NCBI GenBank assembly: GCA_028279875.1
Contig: JANQMU010000082.1
Coordinates: 1-64,000 of the forward strand
Source of the DNA: Rhizobiaceae bacterium
Lineage (GTDB): Bacteria > Pseudomonadota > Alphaproteobacteria > Rhizobiales > Rhizobiaceae
DNA length: 64,000 nucleotides
Reading direction: 5' to 3'
Shown here one piece after another: positions 28,441 through 36,960 of this stretch. A program made the position numbers and the translations under genes. Positions within the stretch are counted from its first letter, which is position 1. Every line of letters begins with the position of its first letter. Below the pieces are notes generated by a model, which had not been told where the DNA came from, did no database searches, and was given only the letters and a program-made list of their open reading frames with translations.

Positions 28441-28959
28441 TCAGGTGACGCCCAGCGGCAGGACGAATGGCGACCCGATGGACGTCTCGGCCCCGCGCCC
28501 GATCCCGTCGATTGCCGTGATCATGCGGCCGCCGCGTCCCAGGAAATCATCGGCGAGGGCAATCAGCCGTGGATTTGGCGTTGCGCTCGGCGATCTCCGC
28601 CGCAACTCGGCCGCCAGACTGTCTTCGTCCAGTGACGGATCAAGGGCAAGGGCCGTGATATAGGCCGCCGCCGTCGACCGGGAAACGCCCATCCAGCAAT
28701 GGATGAGGAGCGGTCGGGAGCGGTCCCACGAGCCGGCGAAATCAATCAGTCTCGCAATGTGCCCCTCTTCGGGACTGCGCATGCCATCGATCTGCACGCT
28801 GATATCGTTCATGTTGAGGAAAAGGTGGCGTTCCGGATCGACCGCCGCCGGCCGTTCGAACTGGCCGTCCGAGGCCAGAAGCGTGACCATTTCGCCGATA
28901 TCATGCTCCTGCACGGTGGCATGGAGGTGGGACAGTGAGCAGACGACGAGATACGGCAT
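28441..28959 (-). CDS. Protein tyrosine phosphatase family protein
   Basis: A 172-residue protein with the CX5R signature HCWMGVSRS, giving catalytic C88 and R94. The general-acid region would be in the preceding DISVQIDG loop. It has no membrane segment. Start ATG 28959 is chosen because the protein begins MPYLVVCSLSHL with normal beta-strand content; the upstream extension overlaps the HD gene. It belongs to a tight set (ygfZ-HD-phosphatase-nadQ, gaps of 5, 7 and 1 bases), which I recall as conserved in Rhizobiales. The substrate is unknown. Confidence 0.82.
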   Translation of the reverse strand: MPYLVVCSLSHLHATVQEHDIGEMVTLLASDGQFERPAAVDPERHLFLNMNDISVQIDGMRSPEEGHIARLIDFAGSWDRSRPLLIHCWMGVSRSTAAAYITALALDPSLDEDSLAAELRRRSPSATPNPRLIALADDFLGRGGRMITAIDGIGRGAETSIGSPFVLPLGVT

Positions 28960-28966
28960 GAAGTGG

Positions 28967-29581
28967 CTATTTTCCAATCTGTCTTTGTCGCTCCAGTTCC
29001 TCGAAGCGCTGGAGGAATTGCGCCTGAACCTGCGGTGCCGGCAGTGGGTCAAGATGCAGCATATCACGGGTGTATCCGCGCGGCCGGCCGAAAAACCTGC
29101 CGGCTTCGGTTTCCGAGAAGCCCGCAAGCACCGTGGCCTCGAAATAGGCCGATATGCCGTCGGCTCGCTTGATCCGTGTCTTCAGGTTTGCGGGAGCGGC
29201 CGGCGGCAGCGAAAACCGTAGATATACGGCCTGTTCAAGCCGCCGCTCGACGCTCTTGTAGTCACCGCCGACAATCGCCTTGAACGGCGAGATCATGTCG
29301 CCGATGACATATTCGGGCGCATCGTGCAGAAGGGCCGTCAGCCTGTCCTCCGCACTGGCGCCGGGGTGCGATTGGGCGAATATCCACTCGACGATCAGCG
29401 AGTGCTGCGCGACGGAGAAGGCGTGGGCGCCGACGGTCTGTCCGTTCCAGCGCGCCACTCGCGCCAGACCATGGGCGATGTCGCTGATTTCGATGTCGAG
29501 AGGCGAGGGGTCCAGGAGATCGAGCCTGCGGCCCGACAGCATCCTTTGCCAGACGCGCGGCTGACCGGTGCGGTTTGCCAT
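28967..29581 (-). CDS. HD domain phosphohydrolase (YfbR-like)
   Basis: A 204-residue HD-superfamily protein. Metal-binding residues are H60 (AQHSLIVEW) and the H86-D87 doublet (LLHDAPEYVIGD), a pattern shared with YfbR-type 5'-deoxynucleotidases. Length and the PFKAIVGGDYKSVE stretch fit this group. Start ATG 29581 avoids overlap with ygfZ, which ends 5 bases upstream. Nucleotide hydrolysis is inferred from the family and not proven for this clade. Confidence 0.85.
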   Translation of the reverse strand: MANRTGQPRVWQRMLSGRRLDLLDPSPLDIEISDIAHGLARVARWNGQTVGAHAFSVAQHSLIVEWIFAQSHPGASAEDRLTALLHDAPEYVIGDMISPFKAIVGGDYKSVERRLEQAVYLRFSLPPAAPANLKTRIKRADGISAYFEATVLAGFSETEAGRFFGRPRGYTRDMLHLDPLPAPQVQAQFLQRFEELERQRQIGK

Positions 29582-29586
29582 CGCCG

Positions 29587-30435
29587 TCAGCTCTGGCCTT
29601 CCGCTTCGGTCGCCGGAAAATCCAGCCCCGTCCATGATGGCAGTGTCGCGGTGACCGCAACTTCACCGGCCATAAGCGGCACGCCGTCCGCCAGGGCCTT
29701 GGCTACGCGATCGATGCGCACCAGCGCCAGGCCTCTTGCACCCGCGACTGTGCCGAGTTGCCCCACCGCACGCTGATTTGCCGTAAGCGATGTTCCCGTG
29801 ACGGGCAGGGGCTCCACGCCGACCACCTGCGCAATGCGCCGCCGCGCCGTACCGCGATGCTGCATCCGTGAGACCACCTCCTGTCCCACGAAACAGCCCT
29901 TGTCCATCGACACACCGTGGTTCAAGTCCATCAGAACGTCATGCGGGAACGCCTCCGAGGGGCTGTAATCCATACCGGCTTCGGCAACGCCCGCCTCGAT
30001 GCGCAACCGCGCGTAATCATCCATCGACCCCGCTGCCTCCGGTCCGGGGCCATAGCGCCGGAACACCGCCGGTCCCGCCCGGAACCGTTCATCCGCGATA
30101 AGAGTGTCGTCAGGCGAGCAGTCCCAGCAGGCTGCAATGGCACGTGGCTCGACCGCCGCGATGTCCGCTTTGGCACGCAGACGATACATGGTCATCCTCT
30201 GCATGAAAGGCTTGACCTCACCGGCGTCCATGTCGAACAGAAATCCGTTTTCGCCTTCCCGCGAGACCAGAAACTCGAACATCACCTTGCCCTGCGGGGT
30301 CAGCAGCGCGCCGAGCCGAGCGACGCCCTCGGCAAGGCCTTTGACATCACAGGATATGACATCCTGAAGCAGGGTTTCGGCGTCGTTTCCGGCGATGCGC
30401 ACAAGCGCTCTGTCAGTCAGGGCCACGCAAGTCAT
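29587..30435 (-). CDS. ygfZ: Folate-binding protein YgfZ (GcvT-like)
   Basis: A 282-residue GcvT-related protein that helps build or repair [4Fe-4S] clusters in a folate-dependent way. The signature KGCFVGQEVVSRMQHRG near residue 180 contains the conserved cysteine. The N-terminal TDRALVRIAGNDAETLLQ and middle DYARLRIEAGV stretches fit the family. Start ATG 30435 is used; an open frame extending to 30888 runs over the next gene on the same strand. It appears to be the first gene of the ygfZ-HD-phosphatase-nadQ set. Confidence 0.93.
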   Translation of the reverse strand: MTCVALTDRALVRIAGNDAETLLQDVISCDVKGLAEGVARLGALLTPQGKVMFEFLVSREGENGFLFDMDAGEVKPFMQRMTMYRLRAKADIAAVEPRAIAACWDCSPDDTLIADERFRAGPAVFRRYGPGPEAAGSMDDYARLRIEAGVAEAGMDYSPSEAFPHDVLMDLNHGVSMDKGCFVGQEVVSRMQHRGTARRRIAQVVGVEPLPVTGTSLTANQRAVGQLGTVAGARGLALVRIDRVAKALADGVPLMAGEVAVTATLPSWTGLDFPATEAEGQS

Positions 30436-30484
30436 GTCGGCGAATGTTCCTTCCCATGAACCATTCGTGGATCGTTGCAACAGC

Positions 30485-31267
30485 CTAGTCGCCGGCGACG
30501 AAGAATTTCCACTGGCCGTCCGGGCTGATTCCCGTTCGATAGAAGATATAGGCACCGAAGGCCTGCATGTCCTCATAGTCTCCGGCCGTGATAATGCGAA
30601 ACAGCTCGACCATCTGGCGGTCGTCAAGACTGTCGAGGGGAACCGAGTAGAAATAGGGCCACAGATACAGTTCCGTCGGTTCGCCGGCATCCAGATGGGC
30701 GTATCCGGTCTGGAAAATATCAAGGAGGATAGCAAGCAGTTCGCGGCCGTGGCCGTCGCCGGAGATTTCCCGGAGAAAATCGATCGGGTCACCTTCATAA
30801 CCGCCGATGGAGAGCTCGGTCCGGCTCGGTCCGGTGCCCAGCAGCGGCCGCAGCCCCTCGATATCGCCCTTGACCGCCGCATCGACAATCAACTCGCGCA
30901 TACGCATCACCGGCTTCGGCAGTTGCGTAAGGTCGTAGCTGACGGAAACATTGGCAAGGGTCCCGGCGTGGCTCTCCTCATCGGTGACATCCGTTTCAAG
31001 CACGTCCGTCGGCGTGTCGTCCGTGACATCCGGAAGGGTGCCGTCGTTGCCTGCCGGCGGAACCGTCAGTTTCCCTTCGGGTTTGCCGCCCCGAATGATC
31101 TCTCCGACATCGCTCAACGCCAACCGGTTGTCGGCGGCCAGGGCTCCGACGTGCGAGACCGCGTCGACGGATGCCAGGCTTTTGATCGGCAGGCCGACAG
31201 CGGCGAAGGCAGCAAGGCTGATGGAAATCAGGGCATCGCAGCGCGGGTTCGGCTTCGAGTGTCCCAT
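30485..31267 (-). CDS. Conserved exported protein of unknown function
   Basis: A 260-residue protein with an N-terminal hydrophobic stretch (about residues 12-32, ISISLAAFAAVGLP) that could be a signal peptide. An acidic, threonine-rich linker (about 60-100) leads to a conserved C-terminal domain ending in YEDMQAFGAYIFYRTGISP and WKFFVAGD. I recognise this C-terminus as recurrent in Rhizobiales but know no function. It has no enzyme motif that I can see. The gene ends 49 bases before ygfZ on the same strand. Confidence 0.75.
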   Translation of the reverse strand: MGHSKPNPRCDALISISLAAFAAVGLPIKSLASVDAVSHVGALAADNRLALSDVGEIIRGGKPEGKLTVPPAGNDGTLPDVTDDTPTDVLETDVTDEESHAGTLANVSVSYDLTQLPKPVMRMRELIVDAAVKGDIEGLRPLLGTGPSRTELSIGGYEGDPIDFLREISGDGHGRELLAILLDIFQTGYAHLDAGEPTELYLWPYFYSVPLDSLDDRQMVELFRIITAGDYEDMQAFGAYIFYRTGISPDGQWKFFVAGD

Positions 31268-31295
31268 GCGCTCATCGGTCCCCGGTCACGATGCT

Positions 31296-31553
31296 CTACT
31301 GGATCAGGCGCCCGGGCGAGAACTCTCCGGTCAGCATTCGCTGCCTGAGTTCCTCGAGCATCGCCTCCGCGCCGTCCTCGCCATACATTTTGACGGTCTC
31401 ACGCATCACCGTCACCAGGGCGGCATCGGCGATGATCTCCGGCTCGATGCCGTCGGCAACGCCTTCCGCCCACGCCTCGGTCTGGTGCTCGAGCGCGGTC
31501 TGCATTTTTTCGTGAATGATCATCTCATCGATGTCAGACAGGTTCTGTTCCAT
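31296..31553 (-). CDS. Small conserved hypothetical protein
   Basis: An 85-residue, strongly acidic, probably all-helical cytoplasmic protein (MEQNLSDIDEMIIHEKM...). It has no cysteine, membrane segment or known motif. The start at ATG 31553 is preferred over an upstream frame to 31628 because the conserved-looking acidic sequence begins there. It lies between two other unknown genes on the same strand; I cannot assign a role. Confidence 0.6.
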   Translation of the reverse strand: MEQNLSDIDEMIIHEKMQTALEHQTEAWAEGVADGIEPEIIADAALVTVMRETVKMYGEDGAEAMLEELRQRMLTGEFSPGRLIQ

Positions 31554-31655
31554 CAAATCACCACCCGGAGAGCAAGTCTCCACAATTTCCCGACCATACA
31601 GTAACACGCCAATTGTGGCGAAAGGCACGCAGTGGAATGTCAGGTTAACAAACTC

Positions 31656-32036
31656 CTAATTTCCGTAGCGCGCAATGATCTCCGACGCAAGTTCAAGCCC
31701 TTCTTTACGGTAAAGTTCTTCGGCCTCGACCGCGGCATCGGTGCAATTGCGGTAGACCGATGCAAAGGACCGGTATCCCTTGTTGAAAGCTGCGATCATT
31801 CTCGCCCGTCGGGCGGCTTCGCCGGCCTCGACATCGATCAGCGCCTGCATCCTGCTGCGCCAGCCCTCGTCGACACCCATGCACAGCGTGCGCAGGTAAT
31901 GAACCGAGCCGACGATTTCCGACAGCCGGATCAGCCGGTCCTCATAGGGCGGCTTTGCATCCTGCGACCGGGCCGGCATGCCGGACAGGGCCAGCATGGC
32001 AAGCGGGATCAGGAAGACAGCAATCAATCTGGACAT
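31656..32036 (-). CDS. TIGR02301 family exported protein
   Basis: A 126-residue protein with a clear signal peptide (MSRLIAVFLIPLAMLALSG then MPARS, cleavage near residue 24). The mature part matches my memory of the TIGR02301 family: YEDRLIRLSEIVGSVHYLRTLC, then a second cysteine in VYRNCTDAA, possibly a disulfide pair. The family is restricted mainly to Alphaproteobacteria and has no known function. ATG 32036 is chosen over 32057 because it directly precedes the signal peptide. Confidence 0.78.
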   Translation of the reverse strand: MSRLIAVFLIPLAMLALSGMPARSQDAKPPYEDRLIRLSEIVGSVHYLRTLCMGVDEGWRSRMQALIDVEAGEAARRARMIAAFNKGYRSFASVYRNCTDAAVEAEELYRKEGLELASEIIARYGN

Positions 32037-32083
32037 CAGGCCCGATCCATAACACATGCCCGGGCCCGGACAAGTGCCACCGG

Positions 32084-33079
32084 CTACTGGCTGGCGGCTT
32101 TCTCGATAGCAACGTCCGGCATGAAAGCGTGGGCGACGAAAGCGAATGTTACGTCATAGGGAACATCCTGTCCCGCTTTCTGGACGATGATATTGCCGAC
32201 CTCGCGCCCCTGCGCGATGCTGCCGCTGTCGAGCGCCGATGTCTGACCTTCTTCCCAGGTAATCGTCACGTCGCCGCGCTTGAGAGGACCGTCCTCGCGC
32301 ACTTTCAGCATGGAGACGACTATCGGATTGTCGTCATCGCGGACCACGACGACGCGGGCCATCGCGGGAATATCCTTCGGCAATTCACCGGAGAACAGAA
32401 AGGGCCGGTTCATGGTGTCGTAGCCGCGATAGGGATTGGCGCCGTAATTGCGCATGCCCGAATTGTTCGGAACCAGAACCTGCCCGTCCGGGTGGCGCGC
32501 CTTGAAACGCTCCCACGATTCCAGCCGCGAGGGAACCAGGGTCAGCTTGGCTCCGGTCAATTTACCGGCGATCGCCTCGCCGGTGAATTGCTGCCACCAG
32601 CTTTCGGTTCTGCGGTCATACATGACCAGATCCGAATTGCGCAGCTTGCCGGTCGTCCCGAACGTGTCCGGGGCGCCGTCGATCACCCGGTCGAAGACCA
32701 GCGCGGCATTGCACAGGGGACAATAGGTGACGGTAACCGGTCGACCGCCCACCGTATCGTTGACGATTTCATGCCACATCAGGATACGTAGCGGGTAGGC
32801 CCTGGCATCGCCATTGATCTCCAGACCCATCACCGGTTCCTTGTCATCCAGGTCCTCGTCCTGCGAAACCGGAATGAAAACGGGATCGTCGATCGACGGA
32901 ATCCCGTCTTTGGGCGGACCGCCGGAAAGGATCTCGCGGTAATCGATGGAGTGTTTGGAAAAGTCGGTCGTCCAGCCCTGTCGGGTCCAGCTCTCCGGGT
33001 TGGCGAACGCCGAAACCATCATCGCCAGCAGTCCTGCGGCGACCAGAGCGGCCCGCTGCGCCCAAATTCGTGTCGCCAT
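32084..33079 (-). CDS. DUF3179 domain exported protein
   Basis: A 331-residue protein with a signal peptide (residues 1-26) and a DUF3179 domain covering most of the mature chain. Typical pieces are ARAYPLRILMWHEIVND, VTYCPLCNAALVFDR with a CxxC pair, and TGKLRNSDLVMYDRRTESWWQQFTG. The CPLC motif suggests redox or metal binding, but no function is established. ATG 33079 is used instead of 33130 because the signal peptide follows it directly. Confidence 0.85.
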   Translation of the reverse strand: MATRIWAQRAALVAAGLLAMMVSAFANPESWTRQGWTTDFSKHSIDYREILSGGPPKDGIPSIDDPVFIPVSQDEDLDDKEPVMGLEINGDARAYPLRILMWHEIVNDTVGGRPVTVTYCPLCNAALVFDRVIDGAPDTFGTTGKLRNSDLVMYDRRTESWWQQFTGEAIAGKLTGAKLTLVPSRLESWERFKARHPDGQVLVPNNSGMRNYGANPYRGYDTMNRPFLFSGELPKDIPAMARVVVVRDDDNPIVVSMLKVREDGPLKRGDVTITWEEGQTSALDSGSIAQGREVGNIIVQKAGQDVPYDVTFAFVAHAFMPDVAIEKAASQ

Positions 33080-33145
33080 GGTGTCCCGTCTCCCGGTTCG
33101 TTTGCTATGAGGCGAGGATAGCAGGGCCATGTGACGGCAACCTAG

Positions 33146-33628
33146 TCAAGCATCCTCACTTTTACTTGAGAGCCACTGGTCTTCAACCGGCGCGGCAGCA
33201 TCCCATCCGTTCCTCTCCACATGTTCGATGCACTCCGCCACGCTGGGCGGCATCGTCAGGGCGCCCGTTTCATCGGCCCTGAACCAGCCGAGCGCGTCGG
33301 CATCGTCGCCGGCGACGGCGTCTTGCGCGTCGTCGACTTCGGCGAAATGCACCGCCAGAACAAAATGGCTGCCGGGCTGCGTGTCCGCTGGTGTGATCAG
33401 GTCATAGAGCCGGAAAAACCGGACACTGTGTCCGGTGAGCCCGGTTTCCTCCCGCAATTCGCGCAGCACAGCCTCGACCAGCCGCTCGCCGGCCTCCACC
33501 TTGCCGCCGGGAAAAGCATATTGCCCCGCTGACGGACCGCGGCCGCGCCGCACGAGGAGATACCGGTTTTGCCGCCTGACGATACAGGACACAGCCATAC
33601 GGGGATAATGCGTGAATGAACCTTCCAT
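33146..33628 (-). CDS. Nudix hydrolase
   Basis: A 160-residue hydrolase of nucleoside diphosphates linked to another group. The Nudix box is complete at residues 42-64 (GKVEAGE...RELREETGL). The segment YAFPGGKV before it and the C-terminal ALGWFRADE suggest the ADP-ribose/MutT-like branch. It is divergent from the lipoprotein gene, with 80 bases between starts. The exact substrate is not readable from the sequence. Confidence 0.92.
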   Translation of the reverse strand: MEGSFTHYPRMAVSCIVRRQNRYLLVRRGRGPSAGQYAFPGGKVEAGERLVEAVLRELREETGLTGHSVRFFRLYDLITPADTQPGSHFVLAVHFAEVDDAQDAVAGDDADALGWFRADETGALTMPPSVAECIEHVERNGWDAAAPVEDQWLSSKSEDA

Positions 33629-33708
33629 CTTTCACCGGCCTCGCTTATCGTTCCGGCACGGCAGCACCGAACGTTGAAGCCATAGTAATCGAGATGCCTG
33701 GAACTGCA

Positions 33709-34275
33709 ATGCGATCCGCCGGCCTGAAATGCGCGACAATCGGACTGTTGCTTCCGCTCATTTTGAGCGCGTGCGCAACACTCAACGAGGCAGAGTGTGA
33801 AACCTCGAACTGGCGCGACCTTGGGCAGCGCAACGGGCAGGACGGTCGCGCCTCGTCTTACGTCATCGAACACGAAAAGGCGTGTGCCCGCTTCGGATTG
33901 CCGGTGGATTCGGCCAGTTGGCGCGCCGGCTGGGAGATCGGCATCCGGCAATATTGCACACCGCAAAACGGCCTCCGGCAGGGAAAGGAAGGCAAGAACT
34001 ACGCTCAATCCTGTCCTGCCGATGTGGCACCGGGTTTTTTGCGCACCTATGCCATCGGCAAACAGGTTTACGACGCGCGGCGCGAGCGCGAGAAGATCAG
34101 CGACCAGATCGACAAGCTGCAGGAATCGATCGGCGATGCGGAGGATGAAGAGGCCCGCAATGAGCTGCAGACCAAGCTGATCCTGAAGCAATCCGAATTG
34201 CGTTTCGCACAGGATCGCCTGCTGGAGGCCGAGCGGCAGGCCGACAGAGTTCTTTATACCGGTGGATCGAATTAG
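33709..34275 (+). CDS. DUF2799 lipoprotein
   Basis: A 188-residue predicted lipoprotein. The lipobox LSAC places the lipidated cysteine at residue 22 after a hydrophobic signal. The mature part has the DUF2799 pattern (ESNWRDLGQRNG-like NWRDLGQRNGQDG, then WRAGWEIGIRQYCTPQNG), followed by a heptad-rich coiled coil from about residue 125 to 180. ATG 33709 has GGAA six bases upstream; ATG 33694 and the frame from 33616 are longer alternatives. It ends 6 bases before the SRAP gene. Confidence 0.8.
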   Translation: MRSAGLKCATIGLLLPLILSACATLNEAECETSNWRDLGQRNGQDGRASSYVIEHEKACARFGLPVDSASWRAGWEIGIRQYCTPQNGLRQGKEGKNYAQSCPADVAPGFLRTYAIGKQVYDARREREKISDQIDKLQESIGDAEDEEARNELQTKLILKQSELRFAQDRLLEAERQADRVLYTGGSN

Positions 34276-34281
34276 CGCGCT

Positions 34282-35046
34282 ATGTGTGGCCGATTTGCTT
34301 TGACAGCGACCGCCGATGCGCTCCAGGCCTATTTCGAGGCAACCGAACTGGAGCGCCATGAGCCGCGTTACAATATCGCGCCGACCCAGCCGATTATCAT
34401 GATAAGGGTCAATGGCGATGTCGCGCGACGGCCCGGCGACAACCGGCCCGACAGGGAATCGCTGTTCGTGCGCTGGGGCCTGCTGCCGTCATGGGTGAGG
34501 GATCCGAAGGATTTTCCGCTGCTGATCAACGCCCGTTCCGAGACCGCCGCCCGGAAAGCCTCCTTCAAGGCACCGATGCGCCACCGCCGCACGCTGATTC
34601 CGGCCTCTGGCTTCTATGAGTGGCAGCGCGAGGGGCGGCAAAAACCCCAGGCCTACTGGGTGCGACCGCGCCATGGCGGCATCGTCGCCTTCGCTGGGCT
34701 GATGGACACCTGGTCCGCAACGGATGGCTCCGAAATCGACACCGGAGCGGTGCTGACGACGCAGGCCAACGCGGCGATCAGCCACATCCATCATCGCATG
34801 CCGGTGGTCATTCGGCCGGAGCATTTCACCCGCTGGCTCGACTGCAGGATGCAGGAACCGGGCGACGTTGCCGATCTGCTGGTGCCCATAGACGTCGATT
34901 TTTTCGAAGCCGTGCCGGTGTCGGACAAGGTCAACAAGGCCTCCAATATCGGGCCGGACCTTCAGGACCGGGTCGAAATCGAACCGCAACCGGATGTCGA
35001 ACCGCCCGTCGCACCGGCCCAATCCGATCAACTGACGCTGTTTTGA
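34282..35046 (+). CDS. SOS-response-associated peptidase (SRAP/HMCES, YedK)
   Basis: A 254-residue SRAP-domain protein that forms a covalent thiazolidine link with abasic sites in single-stranded DNA. The catalytic cysteine is residue 2 (MCGRF), exposed after methionine removal; N31 (RYNIAPTQ), the glutamate in GFYEW and the histidine pair in IHHRMPV complete the site. The last 35 residues are a proline-rich tail. It sits between the DUF2799 and LysE genes with small gaps. Confidence 0.94.
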   Translation: MCGRFALTATADALQAYFEATELERHEPRYNIAPTQPIIMIRVNGDVARRPGDNRPDRESLFVRWGLLPSWVRDPKDFPLLINARSETAARKASFKAPMRHRRTLIPASGFYEWQREGRQKPQAYWVRPRHGGIVAFAGLMDTWSATDGSEIDTGAVLTTQANAAISHIHHRMPVVIRPEHFTRWLDCRMQEPGDVADLLVPIDVDFFEAVPVSDKVNKASNIGPDLQDRVEIEPQPDVEPPVAPAQSDQLTLF

Positions 35047-35058
35047 GAATTGCCAGCC

Positions 35059-35688
35059 ATGGTGGATGACGCAAATGTCGCGGCGGCCGTGGCCGGCTTT
35101 TTCCTGGGCGGATCCCTGATCGTCGCCATTGGCGCGCAAAACGCCTTCATCCTGCGCCAGGGGCTAGTTCGCGCCCATGTCTTTGTGGTCTGCCTCATCG
35201 CCGCCGTGTCGGACGCATTGCTGATCGCCGCGGGCGTTGCCGGGCTCGGCTCGATTGTCGCGGGCTCACCGGTTCTGATCGCGACGGTTACGCTCGCCGG
35301 TGCGGCTTTTCTGTTCGGCTATGCGGCACTGGCCCTGCGCCGTGCCATGCATCCGCATGCGCTCAAGGCGGCCGACCGAAGCGCCGGCGGTGTGTGGGCG
35401 GCGGTGACCACCTGCCTGGCTCTGACTTTTCTCAACCCGCATGTCTATCTCGATACCGTGCTGCTGATCGGCGGCTTGTCGGGACAATATGCCGGCGCGG
35501 CGCGGTTGGCTTTCGGTGCCGGCGCCGTGGTGGCGTCCTTCGCATGGTTCTTCGGGCTCGGCTACGGTGCGAGGCTGCTTGCCCCCGTGTTCCTCAAGCC
35601 GATGGCCTGGCGTGTGCTCGATTTGCTCATTGCCGCCATTATGGCCGTGTTGGCGACCGGATTGCTGCTGCGCTTCCTGCGGTCGTGA
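35059..35688 (+). CDS. LysE/ArgO family amino acid exporter
   Basis: A 209-residue inner-membrane protein with about six hydrophobic segments. The motif GAQNAFILRQGL after TM1 is the LysE/ArgO signature, and TFLNPHVYLDTVLLIG lies in the second half. Basic amino acids (arginine or lysine) are the likely substrates, as in the family. The start ATG 35059 has GAGAA upstream; a TTG at 35050 is an alternative. It follows the SRAP gene by 12 bases. Confidence 0.9.
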   Translation: MVDDANVAAAVAGFFLGGSLIVAIGAQNAFILRQGLVRAHVFVVCLIAAVSDALLIAAGVAGLGSIVAGSPVLIATVTLAGAAFLFGYAALALRRAMHPHALKAADRSAGGVWAAVTTCLALTFLNPHVYLDTVLLIGGLSGQYAGAARLAFGAGAVVASFAWFFGLGYGARLLAPVFLKPMAWRVLDLLIAAIMAVLATGLLLRFLRS

Positions 35689-35779
35689 GCCCGGCACATC
35701 CAGGTGCTGTCAGCAGCAGATAGATTTGTCCGCCTTTCCTGATATAGTTTTGGGGCCTGCAACTTTAAGAGGATCGGAG

Positions 35780-36184
35780 ATGTCGGAACGCGATGAAGTG
35801 GAACAGGCTGATGACCGGTTCTTCGAGGCCTTGAACGCAATGTTCGGCGGGGATATCAAACCGATGGAGAACCTGTGGTCGCATGCCGATGACGTGATCT
35901 ATTTGGGCCCGGTTCCGGAGCTTTTTCACATCGGCTGGAAGGTCACCGATCAGGATTGGATCGGACAGGGGCAGGCGGACATCGGCGGCACCATCAAGCT
36001 CGTCAGACGTCACACCACGCTGGGTGGCGAGTTGGCTGTTGTGCACCATGTGGCGGAAGTGGCAGGTCAGGGCCCCGAACAGGCGCCGACACGAATGCGC
36101 GGGACCAACGTGTTTCGCAGGGAAAACGATCAATGGAAGCTGATTGCCCATCATTCCGATCCCCTGCCATATATCAACCTGTGA
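35780..36184 (+). CDS. SnoaL/NTF2-like protein, copy 1
   Basis: A 134-residue cone-fold (NTF2-like/SnoaL) domain protein: an N-terminal helix (VEQADDRFFEALNAMF), the LWSHADDVIYLGP turn, and a C-terminal beta strand pair ending in WKLIAHHSDP. Family members are small enzymes or ligand-binding proteins. AGAGGATCGGAG precedes the start. It is followed by a related gene (36246-36677) in the same orientation. Function unknown. Confidence 0.78.
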   Translation: MSERDEVEQADDRFFEALNAMFGGDIKPMENLWSHADDVIYLGPVPELFHIGWKVTDQDWIGQGQADIGGTIKLVRRHTTLGGELAVVHHVAEVAGQGPEQAPTRMRGTNVFRRENDQWKLIAHHSDPLPYINL

Positions 36185-36245
36185 ACGGAATCGGTCAAAA
36201 CCTGTCGGATAAATTCATGAAAACAAAGATATAGGAGTACCAGAT

Positions 36246-36677
36246 ATGTCAGCAGAAGACGAAGTGCAGGCGGCCTCCGCGACCTTTTATGCGGCTTTGA
36301 ATACCATGCTGGCAGGTGATGCCAGTGCTCTGTCTGACATCTGGTCTCATAGCGAAACGGTGTCGACGCTGCATCCGATCGGCAGGCGCGAGGTCGGATG
36401 GGATGCGGTCAGGGAATCGTTTGAAGAGGTGGCGCGCGGAAGCACCGGAGGCCATGTTGAAATCACCGATCAGCTGATCACGGTTTTCGGCGATGTGGCC
36501 TATGAAATTGGCGTCGAACATGCAAAATTCGCCGTTGCGGACACGCCGCTGACAGTCAATTCGAGGTTCACGAATATCTACAGGCGCGAAGATGGCGTCT
36601 GGAAGATTGTCCATCACCATGGCGACAAGTCTCCCGGCATTTCTGAAGCGCTGGACAGCGTAGCCGGGAAGTCGTAG
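36246..36677 (+). CDS. SnoaL/NTF2-like protein, copy 2
   Basis: A 143-residue paralog of the preceding gene, sharing the pattern DEVxxAxxxFxxALNxM, the WSH turn (SDIWSHSETVSTLHP) and the C-terminal FTNIYRREDGVWKIVHHHGD. The similarity is partial, indicating an old duplication. A GGAG precedes the start (36234-36237). It has no signal peptide. A role in ligand binding or detoxification is a guess from the fold only. Confidence 0.78.
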   Translation: MSAEDEVQAASATFYAALNTMLAGDASALSDIWSHSETVSTLHPIGRREVGWDAVRESFEEVARGSTGGHVEITDQLITVFGDVAYEIGVEHAKFAVADTPLTVNSRFTNIYRREDGVWKIVHHHGDKSPGISEALDSVAGKS

Positions 36678-36960
36678 CGGCCGTAAAACCTGCTTCATGC
36701 TGTCGGAGCAAGCACGGCCTATATCCGATCAACCTTGCGGAAACACAAAGTCGGACAAATCTGCTACCGACAGGCACATTCAGGTGACTTGACCTTGTCG
36801 CCGCAAGCGGCGATAAGGCGGTTATGAAAACGCATCGCGGCGCAGCCGCCATTTGTATCTGCTGGATTATTATTCGCTAGCCATCCGCTGGTCCGGCCGT
36901 TTTCGTCTCCAACTTCATCAGGACAAAGCCCCGGTCAGAGGCACAAGGGGAGTTTGATCA
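36678..36960. other. Intergenic region before cysS
   Basis: About 280 bases without a gene. A promoter-like element with a palindrome inside its spacer is described at 36789-36817. AAGGGGAG lies just before the cysS start. Confidence 0.5.
36789..36817 (+). promoter_or_regulatory. Candidate cysS promoter with internal palindrome
   Basis: TTGACC (36789-36794), a 17-base spacer, then GATAAG (36812-36817), four of six matches to TATAAT. The spacer contains TCGCCG-CAAG-CGGCGA (36798-36813), a perfect six-base inverted repeat that would suit a repressor site. The resulting leader would be about 135 bases long. Confidence 0.35.

Noticed and set aside
29587..30888. 433-residue ygfZ with a long N-terminal extension
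   Set aside because: The extension overlaps the conserved exported protein gene in another frame and lacks similarity; ATG 30435 gives the family length.
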